The notes under the pieces were generated by a model, which saw only the letters and a list, made by a program, of their open reading frames with translations, was not told the DNA's origin and made no database searches. Position numbers and translations under genes: made by a program. A stretch of DNA of 64,000 bases from Ruminimicrobiellum sp045223915 (GTDB taxonomy: Bacteria; Elusimicrobiota; Endomicrobiia; Endomicrobiales; Endomicrobiaceae): NCBI GenBank assembly GCA_045223915.1, contig JBGUZU010000005.1, positions 1 through 64,000 on the forward strand, read 5' to 3'. Below, one piece after another: positions 59,929 to 64,000 of this stretch; position 1 is the stretch's first letter, and every line of letters begins with the position of its first letter.

Positions 59929-61362
59929 ATGACTAAAGAAATAATTGTAAACAGAACTTTTGAAGAAACAAGGGTTGCTGTTTTAGAAAACGACAGATTA
60001 TCAGATATCTTTATAGAGAGAAGAGAAACCGAAAAACTCTTAAATAATATATATAAAGGCAAAGTTCAAAATATTGTATCCGGCTTATCATCAGCTTTTG
60101 TTGATATTGGTTTTGGTAAGAGTGCATATTTGGGAGTTGCAGATATAGTTGCACCTAAAAATGAAAAAAACATAGAAAAAATGTTGAAAGTCGGACAGGA
60201 TATAATGGTTCAAATTTATAAAGAACCTATCAGTACAAAAGGTCCGAAAGTTACAATGGATATTTCTTTGCCGGGAAGACTTTTGGTATATATGCCGTTC
60301 AGTAAAAGGATAGGTGTTTCAAAACAAATAGAAGATAAAGAAGAATATAACAGATTAAAGAGTATAGTAAAAAAATTAAAAGAGAATCTTGCCGGCGGAA
60401 TAATCGTAAGAACCGAAGCCGAGGATGCCACAGAAGAAGAAATAGAAAAAGAAATGAAGTACCTTTCGAGATTATGGGCATCCATAATAAACAGGTTTAA
60501 CAATTCAAAATGCGGAACATGTGTTCATAAAGATTTGGGTGTTGTTTTTCAAACTGTCAGAGACCATTTTACGGAAGATGTGAAGATGATGCAGATAGAT
60601 AGTCAAAAGGAATTGAATGATGTTGTTGAATTTGTAAGAACTGTTTCTCCTGAACTTGAAGACAGAATTGTTTTGTACGAAGGCAAACAACCTATTTTTA
60701 AAGCTTACGGAATAGAAGAGGAAATTAAGAGATTAAGGTCAAATAAAGCAAGATTGAAATCCGGCGGGTATCTTATTATTCAGGAAGCGGAATCTTTATG
60801 CGCAATAGATGTTAACAGCGGTAAGTTTGTAGGAAATAACAATACACAAGAAGAAGTAGTTACAATAACCAATATAGAAGCTGCACAAGAAGTCGCAAGA
60901 CAGTTGAGATTAAGAAATATCGGTGGAATTATTGTTATAGATTTCATTGATATGAAAAAAGAAAAAAACAGAAAAAAAGTTTTGGAAGCATTAAAAGAAG
61001 CAACAAAACATGATAAAGCTAAAATAAAAATATGGCCTATAACCCATTTGGGACTTATAGAAATGACCAGAGAAAGAAAAAGAGAGTCTTTGTTTTCTCT
61101 CTTAGGTGATACATGTCCTACTTGTCACGGGCTCGGACTTATTTTATCAAAAGAATCTGTTTTTATTTCCGTATGTCAGGAAATAGAGCAGTTAAAGATA
61201 GAAAAGTTTTTCGGGAAAATAAAAATAAAATTGCATCCTGATGTAGCACAATACTTTACCGAAAGAAAAAAAAGACTACATGAATTGTTTAAAAAAGATA
61301 TAGATATTATTCCTACGGATACTATTACAAGAGAAGATTATAATATTATATTGGAACAATAA
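59929..61362 (+). CDS. rng: Ribonuclease E/G family protein (RNase G)
   Basis: 477 aa from ATG 59929, where the family-typical TKEIIVNRTFEETRVAVLE begins. GTG 59911, which overlaps the previous stop as GTGA, is also possible. An S1-like domain (about 35-110), DNase I-like core with the Mg-binding aspartates in AIDVNSGKFVG and VIDFIDMKKE, then the Zn-link CPTCHGLG, are visible. It matures 16S rRNA and degrades mRNA. It lacks the long C-terminal degradosome scaffold of RNase E. Confidence 0.94.
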   Translation: MTKEIIVNRTFEETRVAVLENDRLSDIFIERRETEKLLNNIYKGKVQNIVSGLSSAFVDIGFGKSAYLGVADIVAPKNEKNIEKMLKVGQDIMVQIYKEPISTKGPKVTMDISLPGRLLVYMPFSKRIGVSKQIEDKEEYNRLKSIVKKLKENLAGGIIVRTEAEDATEEEIEKEMKYLSRLWASIINRFNNSKCGTCVHKDLGVVFQTVRDHFTEDVKMMQIDSQKELNDVVEFVRTVSPELEDRIVLYEGKQPIFKAYGIEEEIKRLRSNKARLKSGGYLIIQEAESLCAIDVNSGKFVGNNNTQEEVVTITNIEAAQEVARQLRLRNIGGIIVIDFIDMKKEKNRKKVLEALKEATKHDKAKIKIWPITHLGLIEMTRERKRESLFSLLGDTCPTCHGLGLILSKESVFISVCQEIEQLKIEKFFGKIKIKLHPDVAQYFTERKKRLHELFKKDIDIIPTDTITREDYNIILEQ

Positions 61363-61366
61363 GTGT

Positions 61367-62581
61367 ATGAATAAATTTATTTTAAATCCCAAAGAAAAGT
61401 ATGTCTTTATTATGGGTGCCGGTGCCAGTAAAGACGATAACCTTCCGATACAAGATGAAATTCTTAAAAATATATTAAAACAGGAATTTGCCTTTAAAAA
61501 TAAAGAAGGTTCTCATATAAAAGAGTATAAAAAAGTTTCCAATGAAATAAAATCTGTTTTAACGAATATTTTTACGGGTAAAAAATCAATAGATAATATA
61601 TCTTTGGAAACTATTTTTAATATTTTGGAGACAGCAATATATAAAAATGAAAATATAGGTAAAATACAGGTTGAGAAAATAAAAAAATATTACGATAGCT
61701 TGTTAAAGGGAATAATGTTTGCAACTTTAACGGATGCGAAATTGAAAGAACATAATATCTTCAATGAAAAAGCTAAAAGTCCTTACACTATGATGGGGCA
61801 AAAAATATACGAAGGCTGTAAAAACCAAAAAGAAGTAAATTTATCTTTTATAACATTTAATTATGATATATGTTTGGATAGAGTATTATTATCCATGTAT
61901 AATGAAGATGAAAATAAAAGTTTTGATGTTGACTTTGGTATAGATTTAGGGAATTACGAACAAGAAAAATGGTTTCATAGACCGAGAAAGAGAAAAATAA
62001 ATTTGTTAAGGCCGCACGGTTCTATAAATTGGGTTTTTTGTAAATCTTGCGGTAAAGTTTTTTCTAAGATATCAAAACAAGGCAAGCCGTTGGATTTGAT
62101 AGGAAAGAAGAAATGTTATAATTGTGGTCTTTCTTCGGTAGAACCGTATATTGTTCACCCTACAAACAGTAGAATTTATGATAATAAATATATAATGCAA
62201 ATATGGAGTAAGGTCGAAAATATTTTACAAGAGGCGGATAACTGGTGTTTTATTGGTTATTCTTTACCGGAAGCAGACAGATATTTTTCTTATATCCTTT
62301 CGAAAGTTTATAATTTAAGGAAAATAAAAAAGAATAATCTTCCGAAAATTTCGGTTGTTAATCCGAATAGTTATATAAATAAACATAAAAATATTCTGGA
62401 AAAATTAAATTCTTACGGAGATAAAAATTTTTCACTTGATATTAATGAGATAAATGAATATTTTTGTTATGTACAAAAAGGGCGGGATGTCTTTAAAAGA
62501 TTTGAAAATTATTTTAATGATGTAAAAAAATATGAGTGTAGTTTTAAAGATTTTGTGTTAAACTATTTTTGGGTGATGTAA
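61367..62581 (+). CDS. SIR2-like NAD-binding domain protein
   Basis: 404 aa. NAD-site motif GAGAS (17-21), TFNYD (163-167) and RPHGS (215-219) with the His that is catalytic in sirtuins and SIR2 NADases. Two CxxC pairs (225/228 and 250/253) form a probable zinc ribbon, and IGYSLPEAD (296-304) is the usual C-terminal SIR2 motif. Such stand-alone SIR2-like proteins include both deacylases and NAD-depleting defence effectors. No second defence gene is visible. It is 4 bp downstream of rng, so it is probably cotranscribed. Confidence 0.85.
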   Translation: MNKFILNPKEKYVFIMGAGASKDDNLPIQDEILKNILKQEFAFKNKEGSHIKEYKKVSNEIKSVLTNIFTGKKSIDNISLETIFNILETAIYKNENIGKIQVEKIKKYYDSLLKGIMFATLTDAKLKEHNIFNEKAKSPYTMMGQKIYEGCKNQKEVNLSFITFNYDICLDRVLLSMYNEDENKSFDVDFGIDLGNYEQEKWFHRPRKRKINLLRPHGSINWVFCKSCGKVFSKISKQGKPLDLIGKKKCYNCGLSSVEPYIVHPTNSRIYDNKYIMQIWSKVENILQEADNWCFIGYSLPEADRYFSYILSKVYNLRKIKKNNLPKISVVNPNSYINKHKNILEKLNSYGDKNFSLDINEINEYFCYVQKGRDVFKRFENYFNDVKKYECSFKDFVLNYFWVM

Positions 62582-62585
62582 GTTT

Positions 62586-64000
62586 ATGCTTAAGAGATTT
62601 TTTTTATTAACTTTTTTAATGTTTATTGCAACGGGTTTGTTTGCGGATATTGATGATGATATATCTGTACAAGCCGACCAATTGCTTAAAAACGGTGATT
62701 ATTATAAAGCCGTAATAGAGTACACTAAATTAATAAAAGAAGAAAAAGAAGATGCAGACTTGTTTTTAAAAAGAGGCGATGCAAAATATTTATTGGATAA
62801 TTATCATGGCTCTATCGGTGATTATACTTCAGCATTGGATATAGAAATTTCTTCTCGAGCATATGTGTCAAGAGGAAAAGCCGAATTGTTAAGTGAACAA
62901 TATGAGGATGCAATTAAAGATTTTAATGCTGCTTTAACAATCGAAAATTCTGCTTATGTTCATGCGCTTTTAGCTTGTGTAAATTTCAAAAAAGGTAGCT
63001 ATATTGAAGCTATAAGAAACACTACAAATGCCATAAAGATTTCACCGAATGCTTTGTTTTATTCAAGAAGAGGAATCGCTTATCAAAGTATAAAACAATA
63101 CTATAATGCTTTACATGATTACACTACGGCAATAGAAATGGATGCCGACAATTTGGAATACTATACGTTTAGACATGAGTTATATAAGGTAATGCAGAAG
63201 TTTGATTTGGTTGATGAAGATAGTGCTGCCATTGATGCCATAAAAGAAGATTATGATTCGGCAATAAAAAAATTAACGGAAGTTTTAAGGAAGAAACAGA
63301 ACTACAATATATATTACAAATTAGGTGTTTTGAAAAGTAAATCAGGTGATAATTTAGGTGCAATAAATGATTTTACAAGTTCGATTGAATTAAAAAAAAC
63401 ACCCGAAGCTTTTTTTGAAAGAGGAAAAGCAAAAGCAAAAATAAACAAATATAACGGGGCAGTAGAAGATTTTAATACTTCGTTGAAAATGAAAAAAACC
63501 GCAGCGGCATATTTTGAGATTGCCGAAATATATTTCTTGTCTAAAAAGTATGAGCAAGCCATAGAATTTTATAATAAAGCACTCAAGATGGAACAAAATT
63601 TGGAAGCTATAATAAACAGATGGAATTGCTTTTATGAATTAAGTAATTATAAAGGCATAATATTAGAAAAAATGAGTGTGGTTTCACAATTTAACGATAT
63701 TAGGTTATGGGATTTAGCGGCTAAAGCGGAATATAAAATCGGTATGTATAAGGAAGCTTTAAAGGATACCGAACGGTCTTTGAAAATAGCGCCTAAAACG
63801 GAAACCTATGTTTTAATAGCCGAAATTTATGAGAAAATGAAAGAATACAGAAAAGCAATTTTAAATTATACAATTGCTATAGATATAGAAAAAGAAAATG
63901 TAGGCTTTATAGCAAAACAAAATTTAAAGAATTTTTATTCAAAAAGATCGGAATTGTATATGTTGATAGACAGAAAAGATTTGGCACAGGCGGACAAAGG
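62586..64000 (+). CDS. Secreted TPR protein, truncated at the right edge
   Basis: 471 codons are visible and the frame stays open to the window end. A Sec signal peptide covers about 1-21 (MLKRFFLLTFLMFIATGLFA), then many tetratricopeptide units such as KNGDYYKAVIEYTKLI, SIKQYYNALHDYTTAIEM, KINKYNGAVEDFNTSLKM and KYEQAIEFYNKALKM. The repeats imply protein-protein scaffolding outside the cytoplasm. It is 4 bp downstream of the SIR2-like gene. Partners unknown. Confidence 0.85.
   Translation, partial: MLKRFFLLTFLMFIATGLFADIDDDISVQADQLLKNGDYYKAVIEYTKLIKEEKEDADLFLKRGDAKYLLDNYHGSIGDYTSALDIEISSRAYVSRGKAELLSEQYEDAIKDFNAALTIENSAYVHALLACVNFKKGSYIEAIRNTTNAIKISPNALFYSRRGIAYQSIKQYYNALHDYTTAIEMDADNLEYYTFRHELYKVMQKFDLVDEDSAAIDAIKEDYDSAIKKLTEVLRKKQNYNIYYKLGVLKSKSGDNLGAINDFTSSIELKKTPEAFFERGKAKAKINKYNGAVEDFNTSLKMKKTAAAYFEIAEIYFLSKKYEQAIEFYNKALKMEQNLEAIINRWNCFYELSNYKGIILEKMSVVSQFNDIRLWDLAAKAEYKIGMYKEALKDTERSLKIAPKTETYVLIAEIYEKMKEYRKAILNYTIAIDIEKENVGFIAKQNLKNFYSKRSELYMLIDRKDLAQADK

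Overview
The window is a very AT-rich bacterial chromosome segment with dense, mostly plus-strand, single-copy housekeeping genes. It has no insertion sequence, integrase, prophage or CRISPR array. The gene mix suggests an anaerobic, fermentative, diderm-like bacterium. HydE implies [FeFe]-hydrogenase, and ThyX, thioredoxin/TrxB, GatCAB, an IscS/IscU/Rrf2 cluster, a PorV/PorQ-like barrel, and secreted proteins with FlgD-type C-terminal domains are present. A member of the Elusimicrobiota (Endomicrobium-like or another gut lineage) is my best guess. This is inferred from style and gene content, not proven.

Layout. 1-0.4 kb: tail of a secreted or pilin-like gene, a terminator, and tRNA-Glu and tRNA-Lys on the minus strand. 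0.6-6.5 kb: purA-carA-carB operon. 6.9-8.7 kb: trxA, a TlpA-like thioredoxin and trxB. 8.8-17.4 kb: polA, coaE, a Lys/Glu-rich secreted protein, der, plsY, gpsA, an HU/IHF protein and a MerR-like regulator. 17.4-24.1 kb: tRNA-Pro, a secreted FNIII/FlgD-like protein, a barrel-TPR protein, tRNA-Leu, a ParB-like-domain protein, a metallophosphoesterase, a secreted tail-collar protein and a glycosyltransferase. 24.2-27.5 kb: gatC-gatA-gatB on the minus strand. 27.6-39.7 kb: a sulfur/Fe-S island (metY, a Cys-rich mini-protein, cysK, hydE, vanX-like, patB, mnmA, rhodanese, iscS, an iscS-like pseudoenzyme, iscU, Rrf2 regulator). 39.8-47.5 kb: thyX, a flavoredoxin-like gene, mfd, then rpsP-khpA-rimM-trmD-rplS-rnhB-yraN. 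47.5-49.9 kb (minus): M20 amidohydrolase, nnrD, acpS. 50-64 kb: nucleotide-sugar dehydrogenase, two glycosyltransferases, lgt, rluD, a TMTC-like membrane/TPR protein, a radical-SAM/DUF2344 fusion, a secreted protein, rng, a SIR2-like protein and a truncated TPR protein.

The most unusual content is in the sulfur island and in two enzymes. (1) CarA has lost the whole glutaminase triad, implying ammonia-dependent carbamoyl-phosphate synthesis. (2) A second IscS, between iscS and iscU, has lost the PLP lysine, keeps the loop cysteine and ends in a histidine run. (3) metY and patB share a promoter plus a palindromic operator over the predicted +1. (4) Long nested palindromes, some with a common core, sit directly upstream of metY, cysK and iscS and directly downstream of cysK, iscU and carB. 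(5) Two Cys-containing short ORFs precede metY and cysK. Together these suggest a lineage-specific sulfur-responsive regulon built from an operator, structured leaders and possibly Cys leader peptides. Its mechanism is inferred. Intergenic regions also carry a 27-nt hairpin repeat with compensatory stem changes, and simple-sequence spacers with inverted arms.
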